6,842 bases of DNA, taken from positions 1 through 6,842 of the forward strand of contig JACPAU010000132.1 in assembly GCA_016180705.1 (NCBI GenBank), written 5' to 3'. Shown piece after piece: positions 6,063 to 6,842 of the stretch. The first letter of the stretch is position 1, and each line of letters opens with the position of its first letter. The position numbers and the translations under genes are program-made. Below the pieces are notes generated by a model that worked only from the letters and a program-made list of their open reading frames with translations, made no database searches and had not been told where the DNA came from. The stretch is from Candidatus Methylomirabilota bacterium (GTDB taxonomy: Bacteria; Methylomirabilota; Methylomirabilia; Methylomirabilales; JACPAU01).

Positions 6063-6842
6063 CCTTCCGTCCACCGCCCGCAGAATCCCCTCCGCCACCG
6101 CCAGAGCCCTCTCCAGGTTCGCCGGCTCCACCCTCTCCCAGGTGTCGGTGGGCCAGTGCCAGTTCAACAGGCAATCGCCTTTCATCGCCATGAGTCCCAC
6201 CGCCGGGTAGCCGCGCGCGAGGGCGCTCGTCGAATCGTTGAGCATGATGTGGAAGGGCCGGGGCCGGACCCCGAGAGGCTCGCCTGCCTTCCGGGCCGCC
6301 TCCAGCAGGCCGGGGTCGCTCCGGTAGCGGGGCAGGAGCATCCCCTCCTGCGAGACCACCATCACGTCGCCCGCCCCGACATGGTCGATGTTGACGATGC
6401 GGGCGTCCCGGAGTTCGTCGCGGTGCGTCCGGAGGAGGTGCTTCATCCCGGTGTGGCCCACCTCCTCGCAGCCGGTCGCCACCAGCCACACCCCGGTCCG
6501 GGCGGGGGGCTCCCGGGTCAGCCGCTCCGCAAGGCCGAGGAGAACCGCCACCCCGCTGGCGTTGTCGGTCGCCCCGGGGACGTGGACTCCGTGCCACTCC
6601 CGGTCCACAAGGGTCGCGATTCCGAAGGCGAGAGAGGCCGCGGCCGGGAGTCCAAGAAGCCAGAGGAGCGGCCACGCGGAACCGAGGAGCAGGACCGCAG
6701 GGACCACCGCCAAGGCCAGAGTGGTGATGAAGAAGGTCGAGCGGAACCGGTGGACCCGGCAGGGGTTGAAGAACCACGCCGAGCGGGAGGAGTCGACGTA
6801 AGCGGTGAAAACGAGCGTCCCCGTCTTCAGCCCTCCAGGCTC
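6060..6842 (-). CDS. M28-family zinc metallopeptidase with transmembrane insertion (5' end outside window)
   Basis: Peptidase M28 proteins are co-catalytic di-zinc amino- or carboxypeptidases. The frame is open to the window edge, so the N-terminus is missing; 260 residues are visible. Family residues, numbered from the edge, are Asp93 in ATDNASG (91-97, bridging zinc ligand), Glu126-Glu127 in GCEEVGHTG (catalytic base and ligand), Asp153 in NIDHVG, and His229 in NWHWPTDT. The first motif, normally A-H-x-D, reads TAYVDSSRSA (13-22), so the expected zinc-binding His is Tyr15. Two hydrophobic segments (about 35-58 and 59-79) lie between the first and second zinc motifs, a membrane-hairpin insertion that would anchor the enzyme. 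The TTG at 6713 is not a credible start since the first motif lies upstream of it. The stop overlaps the next gene's ATG by one base, implying coupled translation. The substrate is unknown. Confidence 0.82.
   Translation of the reverse strand, partial: EPGGLKTGTLVFTAYVDSSRSAWFFNPCRVHRFRSTFFITTLALAVVPAVLLLGSAWPLLWLLGLPAAASLAFGIATLVDREWHGVHVPGATDNASGVAVLLGLAERLTREPPARTGVWLVATGCEEVGHTGMKHLLRTHRDELRDARIVNIDHVGAGDVMVVSQEGMLLPRYRSDPGLLEAARKAGEPLGVRPRPFHIMLNDSTSALARGYPAVGLMAMKGDCLLNWHWPTDTWERVEPANLERALAVAEGILRAVDGR

Noticed and set aside
4405..6210. 601-codon open frame on the + strand
   Set aside because: It lies antisense to the PAP2/CoA-transferase ORF, has low-complexity Pro/Arg/Gly/Glu content and no recognisable domain. 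Such long shadows are expected in very GC-rich genes.

Overview
The window is very GC-rich (about 70% or more by eye) and densely coding, with gaps of under 30 bases between genes. It looks like a bacterial chromosome fragment. The style (GC-rich, GTG start, many Ala/Gly/Arg) and gene content (polyhydroxyalkanoate synthase, family III CoA-transferase, TauE/SafE permease) fit an environmental soil or subsurface lineage such as a proteobacterium or a Rokubacteria/NC10-type organism. This placement is a guess from gene style only. No RNA gene, CRISPR array, insertion sequence or phage gene was seen.

Layout: two gene strings converge near base 2700-2730. On the + strand (1-2700) are the 3' part of a TauE/SafE-family permease, a single-domain rhodanese, a threonine-synthase-like PLP enzyme with an N-terminal zinc ribbon, and a PaaI-type hotdog thioesterase. 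The gaps are 17, 25 and 20 bases, so they look like one operon. Permease plus rhodanese suggests sulfur-anion handling, and the threonine-synthase-like enzyme may or may not share that theme.

On the - strand (6842 down to 2728), in order of transcription, are a partial M28-family metallopeptidase with a transmembrane insertion, a PAP2-phosphatase/family III CoA-transferase fusion ORF, a class III-type PHA synthase (phaC), and a short PhaE-like subunit. The peptidase stop overlaps the next start by one base (TGATG), and the other gaps are 20 and 16 bases. This looks like one transcription unit ending in the PHA polymerase pair. The CoA-transferase would be a plausible acyl-CoA supplier to PhaC, but it lacks its normal N-terminus.

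Main oddities: (1) an in-frame join, near bases 5386-5400, of an almost complete PAP2 phosphatase to a CoA-transferase missing about its first 60 residues, either a real deletion/fusion or an assembly chimera; (2) a 166-residue PhaE-like protein built on three tandem 27-residue repeats with Trp pairs spaced 11 apart; (3) an M28 peptidase with Tyr where the first zinc-binding His is expected; (4) a CoA-transferase with Gly where the family's catalytic Asp is expected. I did not find a clear new multi-gene system; the fusion and the repeat protein are the strongest leads.
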